DNA from: VAZQ01 sp963739175
GTDB taxonomy: Bacteria; Pseudomonadota; Alphaproteobacteria; Rhizobiales; Xanthobacteraceae
Assembly: GCA_963739175.1 (NCBI GenBank)
Contig: CAVTZH010000009.1
Coordinates: 1,488,001 to 1,552,000 of the forward strand
DNA length: 64,000 nt
Direction of reading: 5' to 3'
Positions within the stretch are counted from its first letter, which is position 1. Each line of letters starts with the position of its first letter. The notes under the pieces are model-generated. The model was not told the DNA's origin, did not search any database, and saw only the letters and a list, made by a program, of their open reading frames with translations. This document shows, piece by piece, positions 45,178 to 54,320 of the stretch. The position numbers were made by a program, and so were the translations under genes.

Positions 45178-45837
45178 TCAGCGCGTGTTGCTCGCCATGC
45201 GCGGATTGAGCGGAGTATCGCCCTGCCGCGGCGCCAGCACCACGACGATCGCGCCCATCTTCACGCGGTTGTAGAGGTCGATCACGTCCTCATTGGTCAT
45301 GCGGATGCAGCCCGAGGAGATCGCCTGCCCGATATATTCGGGCTGGTTGGTGCCGTGGATGCGGAACAGCGTGTCGCGGCTGCCCTGGAACAGATAGATG
45401 CCGCGCGCGCCGAGCGGATTATGGGCGCCGCCTTCGACACGGTCCGGAACTTCCGGCATGCGCCGCTTGATGTCGGCGGTCGGAGTCCAGGACGGCCACT
45501 CTTCCTTGCGGCCGACTTTGGCGACGCCCCAGAACGACAGCGCGTCTTCGCCGACGGTGACGCCGTAGCGGATCGCCTTGCGGTTGGGGAGCACGTAGTA
45601 GAGATAGCGCGCATCGGAATCGACGACGATCGAGCCCGGCGCTTCCGAGCGATGATAGTCGACGATGTGGCGCTGGTAGGCTTGTGGAATCGTCGCCTGC
45701 GCATACGGCGCATTGGCGAGCAGCTTCTTGTCGCGCGGCGTGAAATTGGCGTCGGTGGTGGGCTCGAGCGTTGCGGTCACGCAGCCGCCGAGCGTCAAGC
45801 CAGCAACAACGAGAAGCGCGATTGTACGCACTGCCAT
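45178..45837 (-). CDS. L,D-transpeptidase (YkuD domain)
   Basis: A 219-residue envelope enzyme, probably a lipoprotein: LVVAGLTLGGC contains a lipobox. The YkuD catalytic motif is HGTNQ followed by SSGCIRMTNEDVIDLY, with the nucleophile Cys and catalytic His. It forms 3-3 crosslinks or anchors proteins to peptidoglycan. The start MAVRT is used, as the upstream open frame has no signal-like sequence. About 420 bp of non-coding DNA lies upstream. Confidence 0.92.
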   Translation of the reverse strand: MAVRTIALLVVAGLTLGGCVTATLEPTTDANFTPRDKKLLANAPYAQATIPQAYQRHIVDYHRSEAPGSIVVDSDARYLYYVLPNRKAIRYGVTVGEDALSFWGVAKVGRKEEWPSWTPTADIKRRMPEVPDRVEGGAHNPLGARGIYLFQGSRDTLFRIHGTNQPEYIGQAISSGCIRMTNEDVIDLYNRVKMGAIVVVLAPRQGDTPLNPRMASNTR

Positions 45838-46254
45838 AACCCACCCTCTCCCGCGATGTGGCGCGGCCCGAACCTGTGTGGCTTCAACTCGTCCCTTGGG
45901 GAAATTACCCAAAAGCACCCAGTACTTCCAGAACTTTGGGCGGCACCGCAGCATGGTCGTCGAGTTCTGTTGCCGGAATGCCGCAGTGGGTCGACGAACT
46001 TCACGAAATCGCCCGGTTTCGAGCCGCGTTGGAGCCGGTGCCCACAGGGTCCAAGGAACAATTGGAGTGTGCCGCACAACGGTTAACTACCGGTTTACCA
46101 ATGCTCGGCGTTATGGGGCGGCGGTGCCGCCTGGCTAGGCAAATGTCATGATAGCTCACGATTTGCCGCGCACTTCTGCCCCACTCGATAACTACATTCA
46201 AAAAGTTCCGCCAACTGCCCAAAAACACGAATAAATCCCCATGGAGCGAGACCA
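45838..46254. other. Gene-free divergent intergenic region (about 420 bp)
   Basis: It separates the divergently transcribed L,D-transpeptidase and small-protein genes. Only short overlapping frames without ribosome sites are present, and no strong palindrome was found. It presumably holds both promoters. Confidence 0.5.
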
Positions 46255-46443
46255 ATGAAGTTGAAGGATGCGGCCCCCTCAAGCGAACAGCGAACGGGCG
46301 AGGACCTCGGTGGCCGCTACGGCAAGATCGGTATCCCGGCCGTTGCCGCGGCGCTGCCGTATCAGAGCGACGCCAAGAACTCCGCGTATGCGCCGGTCGT
46401 CCACCGCGACGAGGAGTGGCGCTTGGAGTCGACCGCCGCCTGA
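46255..46443 (+). CDS. Conserved small rhizobial protein
   Basis: A 62-residue protein, MKLKDAAPSSEQRTGEDLGGRYGKIGIPAVAAALPYQSD, ending HRDEEWRLESTAA. The ATG follows ATGGAGCGAGACC. The highly regular sequence and good ribosome site argue that it is real; similar proteins are seen in related rhizobial genomes as hypothetical proteins. Function unknown. Confidence 0.65.
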   Translation: MKLKDAAPSSEQRTGEDLGGRYGKIGIPAVAAALPYQSDAKNSAYAPVVHRDEEWRLESTAA

Positions 46444-46624
46444 TCCCGACGCAGGACAGAATTCGACGGACCCGTCCGGCGCGCAGCCGGGCGGGTTCGT
46501 TCGTTGTTGCGCAAGGCGGTCGACATCAAAACGTCTTGCAAGACCCGCAGTACATGGGCCATCACTGACTCGGCCGGTATTGGGGTCGGCCTTCATTCGT
46601 CAGGACGGCGCGCGCGGAGGGTTC

Positions 46625-47602
46625 ATGCTCTCGGTCTATGTGCCCCAGGGCGCTTGTCTTGAGCGCACCGAGGTCGCGCCCACCGGCCGGCTTCCCGAAA
46701 ACGGCGTCTGGTTCGACCTCGTCAGTCCCACGATCGCCGAAGACAAGCTGCTCGAGCGCCATCTCGGCATCGCGGTGCCGACGCGCGAAGAGATGCTGGA
46801 GATCGAGGTCACCAGCCGTCTCTATGTCGAGAACGGCGCGCGGTACATGACCGCGACCATGATGTGCCAGTCCGACACGCAGACGCCGAAGACCACGGCG
46901 GTCACCTTTATCCTGTCGGGCCACCGGCTGGTCACGGTCCGCTACGACGACCCCAAGCCGTTCCAGATCGTCGGCAACAAGCTGTGCCGGGCCTCGCCTG
47001 CCAGCACGACCGGTGAGACGGTGCTGATGGAGCTGCTCGACGCGGTGGTCGACCGCGCCGCCGATATCCTGGAGAAGATCGGCGTCGACGTGGACCAGGT
47101 GTCGCACGACATCTTCGAGCCCGAGCAATCGTCGGCGTCGAGCGCGCGCAACTACCGGGCCATCCTCAAGGCGATCGGGCGCAAGGGCGACCTGACCTCC
47201 AAGGTGCGCGAGGCCCTGGTGTCGATCGGGCGCGTGCTGCTCTATCTCGCCAACGAAGCCGACAGCATGAAATGGGCCAAGGACACGCGCGCGCAACTGC
47301 GCGGCATGCAGCGCGACGTTCATTCACTCTCCGACCACGCCGCCTACCTGCAATCCAAGATCACCTTCCTGCTCGACGCCATGCTGGGCGTGGTCAACCT
47401 CGAGCAGAACAACATCATCAAATTGTTCTCGGTGGTGGCGGTGGTGTTCATGCCGCCGACGCTGATCGCGTCGATCTACGGCATGAATTTCGAGATCATG
47501 CCGGAATTGAAGTGGCAATACGGGTACTTGGTTGCGGTTGTCTTGATGCTCGCCGCTGCGATCGGGCCGCTGGCCTATTTCAAATGGAAGAAGTGGCTTT
47601 GA
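46625..47602 (+). CDS. CorA family magnesium/cobalt transporter
   Basis: A 325-residue divalent cation channel. A large N-terminal cytoplasmic domain and long helix precede two membrane helices (about residues 265-285 and 298-318). The selectivity motif is in SIYGMNFE, between the two helices, and the C-terminus is Lys-rich (FKWKKWL). It forms a pentamer in the inner membrane for Mg2+ uptake. Start: the ATG at MLSVYVPQ. Confidence 0.93.
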   Translation: MLSVYVPQGACLERTEVAPTGRLPENGVWFDLVSPTIAEDKLLERHLGIAVPTREEMLEIEVTSRLYVENGARYMTATMMCQSDTQTPKTTAVTFILSGHRLVTVRYDDPKPFQIVGNKLCRASPASTTGETVLMELLDAVVDRAADILEKIGVDVDQVSHDIFEPEQSSASSARNYRAILKAIGRKGDLTSKVREALVSIGRVLLYLANEADSMKWAKDTRAQLRGMQRDVHSLSDHAAYLQSKITFLLDAMLGVVNLEQNNIIKLFSVVAVVFMPPTLIASIYGMNFEIMPELKWQYGYLVAVVLMLAAAIGPLAYFKWKKWL

Positions 47603-47630
47603 TCGGAGCCGACTTTCGGTTCTCTCTGCG

Positions 47631-47715
47631 TCATGGCCGGGCTCGTCCCGGCCATCCACGTCTTCAATCTTCTCCCGATCTAAGACGTGGATGCCCGCGA
47701 CAAGCGCGGGCATGA
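47631..47715. repeat. Three-stem rhizobial extragenic repeat
   Basis: Two hairpins (ATGGCCGGG/CCCGGCCAT at 47,633-47,655 and ATGCCCGCG/CGCGGGCAT at 47,691-47,713) flank a third stem, CCACGTCTT (47,656-47,664) with AAGACGTGG (47,682-47,690). It sits just after corA and 21 bp before the left attachment repeat, on the host side. Confidence 0.75.
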
Positions 47716-47736
47716 CGAGCGGAACGAGTGCGCCAG

Positions 47737-47781
47737 CCTAAACGTGCTGGCCGCCGTTGATGTGGATCTCGGCACCGTTCA
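47737..47781. repeat. Left attachment site (45-bp direct repeat)
   Basis: Identical over 45 bp to 61,222-61,266; it starts CCTAAACGTGCTGG and ends GGCACCGTTCA. The copy corresponds to the end of the SDR gene (stop plus 13 codons). Imperfect similarity goes on a few bases inward (TACGAC). Confidence 0.93.
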
Positions 47782-47932
47782 GATACGACCCCTTGCGCGA
47801 CAGGGGTTCCGGGGGTCTAACCCCTCAACACATTGAAAACACTTCGATAGTGACGGGGATCGACGGGGCGTCGGCGGTCGCCTATCATGGGGTAGCACTT
47901 TGCATAAGGTTTGCGTCACCGAGGTAACGTCG

Positions 47933-49316
47933 ATGAAACGCGTCATGCCGAAACACAAACCGAAGATCGTGCGCGTCAAGCTGAACGCGGAGGTCGTCAC
48001 CCGCAACCCAGCCAACCGGAAGGCGCTGACTGAGGACAACGTTTTGAAGTTGCGCGTGAAGAGGGCGCAATATCGGGTTTGGGATGCGGGGACTGATGCT
48101 GCGCGCGGCCTGGGGGTGCTCGTCAGTCCGGCCGGCGCCAAGACTACATGAGCACCTACTATTTCACCGGTTCGTCGGAACCCCGCACGCGCGCTCTCGG
48201 GCGTGTTGGTGAAATGTCGCTGCAGGAGGCGCGCGATCAATGTCGCCTGGACCGCAAGGCCGCGAGGAAGGGTATCGACCCCAAGGCCGACGATCCCTCG
48301 AAGTCATCCACGTGGGCTGCTGCGGTCGAAGAATACGTCCGGCGTGATCAGGCCGGGCGCGAACAAAATTCTCCTTCGACGGTCAAGGAAGCGCGCCGTG
48401 TTCTGCTGAAGCTGTCGAACCCCAGCCATCGTGGATTGTCGGACGAGGAAAAAGAGAAGCACAAGCATCCGTGGCTGACACGTCCTGTCGCGACCATTGG
48501 CGTGCAGGAGATCGAGGAATTGCTTGAACTCGTTCGCGATGGGGATGAAGGGCAGGGGCTCAAGCCGAGACCCTATCTCGCGAACTCCTTGTACGGTCGG
48601 TTCTGCACATTCTTCGCCTGGTGCGCGAAACGCGGCAAGTTGAAGGTCTCGCCGATGCTCAACATCGACAAGCCTTGGAAGGGGGCAAAGCGGCGCGAGC
48701 GCGTTTGGTCAAAGGTGCAGCGGCAGATGACGCGATCAAAGCGCTATGGCGTGCGGGTGACGCGATGGGCGGGACGGAGGGCAAGTACCTCAAGCTCCTC
48801 CTGCTCGTGGGCAAGCGCAAGACGGCGCTAGCGGAAATGCGCTGGGAGGATATTGACGACACGTGGTTCTGGACGCCGCCCAAGCCGAAGGGCGAAAACA
48901 AGCGCCTGCATCCCGTCCCCCTGTCAATCTACGCCCAGCGCCTGTTGCACCCTCGGGCCAAGGGGTTTGTGTTCCCCGGCGACGATGACGGCCACATTTA
49001 CGTCAACGGTTCCCAGCTGCAGAACAAAATCATCAAGGCGAGCGGCTTGACGGAGTACTTCCATCACGGCGTACGCCATATTGTTGAAACCAAAATGGCG
49101 GAGCTACGGACGGACAAGACGAGACCTGACGATAAAACTCGGCCCCTCATTCTCCCGCATATCCGAGATCTGCTCCTCGACCACCGTCCGCAACGCGGTT
49201 CGGGTGCCGATTACGATCATCACGATTATCTCGACGATATGCGGGACGCGATGGAGGCATGGGCGGCGCACGTCGCGAAGCTGGTGCGGCCTGAGGGTGT
49301 CGCGGTCCTCAAGTGA
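47933..49316 (+). pseudogene. Tyrosine recombinase (phage integrase), two frameshifts
   Basis: Three frames make one integrase of about 460 residues. The first (from ATG 47,933, with GAGGTAAC before it) is the arm-binding N-terminus ending SPAGAKT. The second resumes at STYYFTGSSEPRTRALG and runs to KGAKRRERV. The third resumes near DDAIKALWRAGDA and includes the catalytic domain: GKRKTALAEMRW (first Arg), HGVRH (His-x-x-Arg) and HHDYLDDM with the probable nucleophile Tyr. Breaks lie near 48,148 and 48,722; both are consistent with one lost base. As read, the enzyme cannot be made, so the element should be immobile. Confidence 0.88.
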
Positions 49317-49643
49317 ATGCCCCTGCGGCCCTGACGTGATCGACGCGCGGCACCCGGGGTCATTTCACAATCGACGCATGGCAAATACCCACCCCACCCT
49401 TTGAAGTAGCAGCGCCTCGATTTGAGGCGGGTGTCAGTCACCGCCACTATCAGGGGGACCCCCACCCCCTAAAAACGAACGTAGACCCCGTTTCCCCTAC
49501 TCCTCTTCGGAGGTGCCTCCCCCAAGTGGGGTGCGTTCACGCATCGGGGCCAATCACGTCGAGACGTGATTACCACAACGCGCCGCTGGTGCCGCATTGT
49601 ACTCAGGGACGCAGCTCCTTGCGTCAATGAGGAGAGCGACCCC
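49317..49643. other. Non-coding region downstream of the integrase
   Basis: About 330 bp without a convincing gene. It contains the inverted repeat AATCACGTC-GA-GACGTGATT at 49,552-49,571, about 70 bp ahead of the small gene at 49,644, and runs of C/G (CCCCCACCCCC) further left. Confidence 0.55.
49552..49571. promoter_or_regulatory. Inverted repeat, possible operator
   Basis: Nine-base arms AATCACGTC and GACGTGATT around a 2-bp centre. The position upstream of the only small gene on the plus strand in this part makes a repressor site plausible; no regulator has been matched to it. Confidence 0.4.
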
Positions 49644-49880
49644 ATGATGACCATCCCCAACAACGAGGACAGCGACGCCGCGTGGGTCGCGACGTTCCTG
49701 TCGGAAGCCGCGCTCGCGTTTGCGGACAGTGAAAATCGTGACGTGACCGTCGCACCATTCAGCGAGACCGATCAGCGGCCGGTGAACATTCTTTCGGATC
49801 GCCAGGTCGAGGGCTTTACGCTGCGGTTTGGTTCGCCCGGCGGAGCGGAGTTTCTGGTAACGGTCTCGAAGAGCAACTAG
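49644..49880 (+). CDS. Small acidic hypothetical protein of the element
   Basis: A 78-residue acidic protein starting MMTIPNNEDSD after GAGGAGAG. It contains AAWVATFLSEAALAFADS and ends FRFGSPGGAEFLVTVSKSN-like (LRFGSPGGAEFLVTVSKSN). No family is recognised. It has its own terminator and a possible operator, so it is an independent transcription unit against the direction of most element genes. Confidence 0.65.
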   Translation: MMTIPNNEDSDAAWVATFLSEAALAFADSENRDVTVAPFSETDQRPVNILSDRQVEGFTLRFGSPGGAEFLVTVSKSN

Positions 49881-49907
49881 CCGTAGCCAGACAATCGGAG
49901 TTGGGGG

Positions 49908-49934
49908 AGCCCCGCCACAGCGCGGGGCTTTTCT
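49908..49934 (+). terminator. Intrinsic terminator
   Basis: AGCCCCGC and GCGGGGCT pair over 8 bp around CACAGC and are followed by TTTTC, 28 bp after the stop of the small plus-strand gene. Confidence 0.85.
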
Positions 49935-50031
49935 ATTAGTTAGTGAAGCCGGTCCAAAGACCTGAGACAAAAAACAGGCCCGGGACTATCAGGAATGGCC
50001 ATAGCGGGGAGCCTTCTGGTTGTTCCATTTT

Positions 50032-50253
50032 CTAGCAATCTTCTTTCTTGGGTTGGACTTGCTGCTGTTGTTGAGTGACTGGCTGCTTTGGATTGGCGGC
50101 GGCACCGGTTAGCTTGGCTACGTCGCTTACTAGCTTTTCCAGGGACTCTCGTAACGCCTCAGCGAGCCCGGCGTGGCCCACGGCTCGCAGTTCGTCGATC
50201 AACTTGCGCAGGCGTGCCAGTTCTATTTGAAGCGATTGGAGGGTGTCCGCCAC
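50032..50253 (-). CDS. Small coiled-coil protein A
   Basis: A 73-residue protein. Residues 1-48 form one long amphipathic helix (LQSLQIELARLRKLIDELRAV...), residues 55-70 are Gln-rich (QPVTQQQQQVQ) and the end is charged. GGGGAG lies before the ATG. It is a paralog of the next small gene (50,563-50,802): both have the helix followed by QPV-QQQ and a polar tail. Function unknown; such helices often form dimers. Confidence 0.65.
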   Translation of the reverse strand: MADTLQSLQIELARLRKLIDELRAVGHAGLAEALRESLEKLVSDVAKLTGAAANPKQPVTQQQQQVQPKKEDC

Positions 50254-50562
50254 ATCGTACTCCCCTACTCACGAACCAACGTACGCCAGAACTGTACGTT
50301 CCCGTACTTAGGGCAATCCTCCGAATAAATTATGGCAATGCAATCGCAAAAATCAGCGACGCACCTAGATTGCTCAGGCTAGAGTGTCTAAGATTCCACT
50401 AGCTTGGCACGTCGAAGGAGCGCCGTGACGGCCCGCATGATGATCGACGGGATGGAGAGCGCGTTGCGTCGGTTCTCTATCGAACACGATAAGCGCGCTT
50501 ACTCTCCGGCGGCGATTAGCTCGCTCGCTACATCGTGTCCCCTCTCATCACCTCAATTCAGG
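50254..50562. other. Gene-free stretch between coiled-coil proteins A and B
   Basis: About 310 bp, less GC-rich, with no frame that has both a ribosome site and protein-like sequence. It presumably contains the promoter of coiled-coil protein A. Confidence 0.4.
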
Positions 50563-50802
50563 TCAGGTTTTCGGTTCATCGTCTTCGTCTGGCTGTTTCT
50601 GCTCCTGCTGTTGTGCGACGGGCTGCTCCGGTTCTTGCGATGGAGCAGGAGAAGTGTTTGCGGCGCCGATCTTCACTAAACATTTCGCAGCGAGTTCGGT
50701 GAGCAGATCGGCGAGAGCGGAACTACCATCCTCGAGTGCTTTCGCTCTCAGCGCGAGGAGCCGCCCCAGTTCAAGGTGCAACGCGTCTACCGGATCGGGC
50801 AT
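50563..50802 (-). CDS. Small coiled-coil protein B (paralog of A)
   Basis: A 79-residue protein from MPDPVDALHLELGRL; the frame is open 30 bp further upstream but the paralog aligns from here. One amphipathic helix (to about residue 46) precedes a tail with EQPVAQQQEQKQPDEDDE. The order helix, QPV-QQQ, charged tail is as in protein A, so the pair arose by duplication and diverged. Function unknown. Confidence 0.65.
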   Translation of the reverse strand: MPDPVDALHLELGRLLALRAKALEDGSSALADLLTELAAKCLVKIGAANTSPAPSQEPEQPVAQQQEQKQPDEDDEPKT

Positions 50803-50929
50803 GGCTACGCTACCAATACGGGAGTTCAACATAGGTTAATAAATATGCGTTCCGTCCAGATCTCCGAATTTCAGTCCGGAACTCGATGTAAAGATTGCGT
50901 ATACTGCACGGGAACCGATGGTCCCGAAC

Positions 50930-51169
50930 TTAGCACGCCTCGCGCTCAGCCACTGCAGCAGATTCTACGCGTGCGCGCAAATCGTCTCTGGCGTCGTTCC
51001 GCTGCCGATCTGTGCGACTTCGATGATGAGCTTGGCAATGGTTCTCGGTCAGAGGATCGTCACGATCCTTTAGTCCAAGCTCAACAAGGGCAAGCTCATA
51101 CGCTTCACCCATGCGCTTTGTGTCTTCCGGATTGAAGGCCGACTTCTGCAACAACCTATAGATCGTCAT
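50930..51169 (-). pseudogene. Small helical protein of the FxPxD/M family, frameshifted
   Basis: It reads MTIYRLLQKSAFNPEDTKRMGEAYELALVELGLKDRDDPLTE and then loses frame near 51,040. Removing one base gives TIAKLIIEVAQIGSGTTPETICAHA and a stop, which fits a widespread rhizobial small-protein family about 65-70 residues long. It is the last of three close minus-strand genes (51,646 to 51,000) and a distant paralog of the first of them. A GAGGTG ribosome site is present. Function unknown. Confidence 0.7.
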
Positions 51170-51177
51170 GGTGCACC

Positions 51178-51363
51178 TCAGCGATCTTTGAACTTTACGA
51201 GGGGGCGGCGTTTCCTCGGCGTCTCGTTGCCTTCTTGCTGCACCGGGCCGTTACGTCGCTCTTTGATTGCGGCCTCAGTCGTCCTCTTGCTGACACCGCA
51301 CGTTTCGTAGAAGGCACGCATCTCTGCCTCGTCATTCAAACTTAACTCAGGCAATTTGATCAT
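51178..51363 (-). CDS. Small hypothetical protein, possible DNA-binding
   Basis: A 61-residue protein, MIKLPELSLNDEAEMRAFYETCGVSKRTTEAAIKERR, with a strongly basic end (RKRRPLVKFKDR). The segment CGVSKRTTEAAIKERR resembles the recognition half of a helix-turn-helix, which is only a suggestion. It overlaps the end of the upstream gene by 17 bp and lies 8 bp before the next, so it is in an operon. Confidence 0.55.
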   Translation of the reverse strand: MIKLPELSLNDEAEMRAFYETCGVSKRTTEAAIKERRNGPVQQEGNETPRKRRPLVKFKDR

Positions 51364-51646
51364 GGTTCATCCTCCGCCGCTGTGCGGCAGCAGCAAATGA
51401 GTTGCGGGCGACGGCTAGCAGCCAGTGCCACCATTCGCCTCGGCGATAGACCCGGTCCCGGAGCTTGGTCGCGTCGTGCTCCCCGCGCCGGGCAAGCTCG
51501 ACAATGCGGGTGGCGATGATCTCCTTGGCCGTGGATTTGCCGTCCAGTTTCAGAGCCGCGCAAACTTCATTGAGCGCTCTCGACATCGCCTGGATGTCGT
51601 CCGGCTGGAACACGCCCTCGTGCAAGAAGGGGACGATGGTACTCAC
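51347..51646 (-). CDS. Small helical protein of the FxPxD/M family
   Basis: A 99-residue protein from a GTG. Its first 70 residues (VFQPDDIQAMSRALNEVCAALKL, STAKEIIATRIVELARRGEHDATKLRDRV) align with the family of the frameshifted gene at 50,930: F-x-P-x-D near residue 13, a central helix and an IIxxRIVELA helix. The extra C-terminal part (WWHWLLAVARNSFAAAAQRRR) is not shared and may come from an old frameshift. First gene of a three-gene unit. Confidence 0.6.
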   Translation of the reverse strand: MSTIVPFLHEGVFQPDDIQAMSRALNEVCAALKLDGKSTAKEIIATRIVELARRGEHDATKLRDRVYRRGEWWHWLLAVARNSFAAAAQRRRMNHDQIA

Positions 51647-51925
51647 AGTACATCCCTAAGCTACAGGCGGGAGCGCTATAGCGTCTCTCAGCCAACGAAT
51701 GCCTGCGGTTGTCCCGCGCCTGTCGCTGGTAGCGTCATTATCGCGCCGTCTATCGGCACTTTCGAGCACAAAGTTCCGTCCGTCTCCGTACCGATGTACC
51801 CGTGCCTCTGCGTATATGCACGGAAACGGGCATATATGAGGCGTATCACCGGCCACGGCCTCGTGCCCGCAGGCGTCGGTGGCTGAGAGACCGTCGCGCT
51901 CCCGCCTGTTAGCGAGGAGCGCGTC

Positions 51926-52630
51926 ATGGCCAGCCACCGCAACATTTTGCTCGCATCCCTTTCAGCCAAGGATTTTGGTTTGTTGGAGCCGCATCTCCAG
52001 GCGGTGACCCTCGGACTTCGCAAGAGCCTCGAAAAGCCGAACAAGCGTATCGAGGCAGTCTACTTCCCGGAGAGCGGCTTCGCGTCCGTTGTCGCCGTCC
52101 AGTCGTCCAAGACGGAGGTCGAGGTCGGCTTGATTGGCCGCGAGGGTATGACGGGTTTGGCCATCGTGCTCGGCAACCACCGCTCACCGCACGCGACCTA
52201 CATCCAAGCCGCAGGGACCGGGCAGTGCATTCCAGCTGACGATCTTCGCAAGGCGATACGCGCGAGCCTGTCGCTCCGAGACCTCCTGACAAAGTACGCG
52301 ATTGCGTTCGGCGTGCAGACAACGCACACGGCGATCTGCAACGCGCAACTCCCGACTGGACCAGCGGCTGGCGCGCTGGCTGCTGATGGCACACGACCGG
52401 ATCGGCACTGACGTTATGCCGCTGACCCACGAATTCCTGGCGCTGATGCTCGCCGTCCGCCGGGCTGGAGTGACGGAGGCGTTGAGCGCGCTTCGAGAAG
52501 GAGGGTCTCATCGCTTACACGGCGTGGCAATATCACCGTCCGGAACCGCAAGGGCATAGAGCGAACGCGCCGGTGAAGCCTACGGAGTTCCCGAGGCTGA
52601 ATATCGTCGCCTGTTCGTTGATATGAAATG
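51926..52630 (+). pseudogene. Crp/Fnr-family regulator, several frameshifts
   Basis: The first 140 residues (NILLASLSAKDFGLLEPHLQAVTL, YFPESGFASVV, GLIGREGMTGLAIVLG) are the sensor domain of a Crp/Fnr relative common in rhizobia. Other frames supply RLDQRLARWLLMAHDRIGTDVMPLTHEFLALML and RRAGVTEAL, the winged helix, and then GNITVRNRKGIE and GEAYGVPEAEYRRLF to a stop at 52,630. At least three breaks are needed to read it through (near 52,345, 52,500 and 52,585). It is the most damaged gene on this side of the element and is almost surely not functional as read. Confidence 0.8.
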
Positions 52631-52926
52631 ACCGGCGGGATCGAGCACGGGAGTGAACGAAACCCGCCGGTCTTGGTTCTGCACAAGGCAGGACCTTTGT
52701 GGGTACAGGAGAAACCCAATGCGTTGGGTTGGCCTAGCGGCCCGGCACGCGCTTTGACACGCATGGTCGATCCCGGCGGCTGGGCCTGTCCGAGCAACCC
52801 TTCTGCAAGGCTCTCGGAACTGTCGGCTGTTGTTTCGACAACACGGTCACCTGCCGACTGGACCGTGCCCGGCGTGAACACCGGGGATAGAGCTCGCTCA
52901 CGCGGGAACCGTCGATCTCAAAAAAA
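52631..52926. other. Gene-free convergent gap with small hairpin
   Basis: About 300 bp between the broken Crp-like gene and the end of the TerL operon. It holds the perfect hairpin AACCCAA-TGCG-TTGGGTT at 52,713-52,730, with no T-run. Confidence 0.5.
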
Positions 52927-53955
52927 TCAAGATTGCCAATGTCGTTCAGTGCGAGCATTCGCCTTATCTTTCGGGTGCGCTTTTGGGTCCTTCGGATGAA
53001 GGAGAACGCGCGGCTCTGATTTTTTCTCGGGTTTTGCGTGAGTGCTGTTTGCACCGTTCGCGGCGGTTGGTCGTCGCGGTAGGGGCTTTAACTTGCCGGG
53101 TTGCACATATTGGATCGACAGGACGGTCATTGCTGACGCGTCCGACCGCCGTACGACGTTGGTGAAACCTTCTTGGTGAAGCGCCAAGACGCACGCTTCC
53201 TCTTGCTGTTCGAGCATATCGAGGTGCGCAGCCAATTCTTTGATGCGCTCCGCCTTGTCGAAAGCGGACAACGCGGGCACGTTCGGTCGAGGCAAGTGCC
53301 CGACGGCTTCGACCAGCCGCTCCGTCGCCTTCTCGGGATCAAACCAGCACAAAAGTGCGAGCGTGTGCGTTGAGTTCAATGGTTTGATCGCGGTCGGATC
53401 ATCACCAAAGAACGACAGCCCGAACCCATCGCCGCGTCCCATGGCTGGTGTGGGCCGCGGAAACACTTGCGATGCCAGGCGTTCAACATAATAAACCGCC
53501 TGCGCTTTCAAATCCTCGACGGGCAGCGGTGCGATCGCTGCGTCTCGCTGCGCGCGTTTCACTGTGTTGATCTCGTCCCGGAGACGCGCGAGACAGGTCT
53601 TAAGACTTTCATTCTTTTTTAGTTTGAATGGGACGGCAGGCGCTTCTTCAATTTTTCGTTCACTGACACCCAAGCTCTCAACGAAAGTGCGCAGCGTCGC
53701 CAGCAGGTCGGCGTTGTCGCGGTGCCGCTGCAACTCGACACCCTGCGCGGTCGCGTGATCTCGAAGCTCAATTTCGAGCTGCGCGCGATCTTGATCGCTC
53801 ATGCTGACATTGGCGCGAAAGGCGTTCTCGATCTCCTCGCGCCGGCGCTTGGCGGCCTCCGCCGCTTGCATGGCCGTGGCCGCATTGTTCTCGTAGCGCG
53901 ACAACCTCGATGCGGCGCCGGGTGGCAGAATTCTGTTATGCAGTGAGGTCGTCAT
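52927..53955 (-). CDS. Coiled-coil protein, last gene of the TerL operon
   Basis: A 342-residue protein from MTTSLHNRILPPGAASRL; the ATG overlaps the preceding stop (ATGA) and has GGGAG 7 nt ahead. Residues 10-110 are strongly helical and charged (ENNAATAMQAAEAAKRRREEIENAF...), suggesting a coiled coil. A middle region has FGLSFFGDDPTAIKPLNSTHTLALLCWFDPEKATERLVEAV, and a second helix follows (AERIKELAAHLDMLEQQEEA). The tail is Lys/Pro-rich. No known virion domain is recognised. The position resembles that of scaffold or head-completion genes, but there is no direct evidence. Confidence 0.7.
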   Translation of the reverse strand: MTTSLHNRILPPGAASRLSRYENNAATAMQAAEAAKRRREEIENAFRANVSMSDQDRAQLEIELRDHATAQGVELQRHRDNADLLATLRTFVESLGVSERKIEEAPAVPFKLKKNESLKTCLARLRDEINTVKRAQRDAAIAPLPVEDLKAQAVYYVERLASQVFPRPTPAMGRGDGFGLSFFGDDPTAIKPLNSTHTLALLCWFDPEKATERLVEAVGHLPRPNVPALSAFDKAERIKELAAHLDMLEQQEEACVLALHQEGFTNVVRRSDASAMTVLSIQYVQPGKLKPLPRRPTAANGANSTHAKPEKKSEPRVLLHPKDPKAHPKDKANARTERHWQS

Positions 53956-54320
53956 TGCCATACTCCCTTCTTTCTGCGCAGTACAGGCGGCGGCTTGGAC
54001 CACTGCATGCTTAGGCTTTTGTCGTAGCGGTCATAGATGCTCTGCGCTGCCTGCTCGATTTCCGTCGCAACTTGTTCGTCCTTGTGCGCGAGCACTTGTT
54101 CGAGTTCTTGCGCGAGGTTGCCGGTGTCGTCCGGCACGGTGCTGGTGTCGAGCACTTCGACCCTGATGCGCGGACGATCTGCGATCACGACCGGTTCGAC
54201 TACCGCTTCGGTCTTGGACGGAGCAGCGGGCGCTGGTTCAGGCGCGGGAGGATCGGCTGCCTTCTCTTTAGTGTTATCGACGGCCTTATCCGTCACGAGT
54301 TCTTCGGTCTTGCCCGCCAT
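53952..54320 (-). CDS. Small protein with C-terminal Tyr/Trp motif (P3)
   Basis: A 122-residue protein. Residues 1-50 are disordered (Lys/Glu then Pro/Ala-rich), 50-92 form a short domain and acidic helix (LAQELEQVLAHKDEQVATEIEQ), and the C-terminus contains IYDRYDKSLSMQWSKPP at 95-111, a copy of the motif shared with the two genes upstream. It overlaps the start of the next gene (ATGA). The frame continues upstream into the preceding gene as AVFRAIADEIKSDAM, so the two may originally have been one protein broken near 54,360. Confidence 0.65.
   Translation of the reverse strand: MAGKTEELVTDKAVDNTKEKAADPPAPEPAPAAPSKTEAVVEPVVIADRPRIRVEVLDTSTVPDDTGNLAQELEQVLAHKDEQVATEIEQAAQSIYDRYDKSLSMQWSKPPPVLRRKKGVWQ

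Noticed and set aside
47631..47715. CRISPR-like or attachment-related repeat beside the left end
   Set aside because: It is a three-stem rhizobial extragenic repeat on the host side of the junction. Similar hairpins occur elsewhere (1,240-1,261), and there are no spaced repeats.
48148..48151. Programmed frameshifting in the integrase
   Set aside because: The ATGA junction could suggest it, but a second break near 48,722 has no slippery sequence, and many other element genes are broken too. Decay or sequencing error is simpler.
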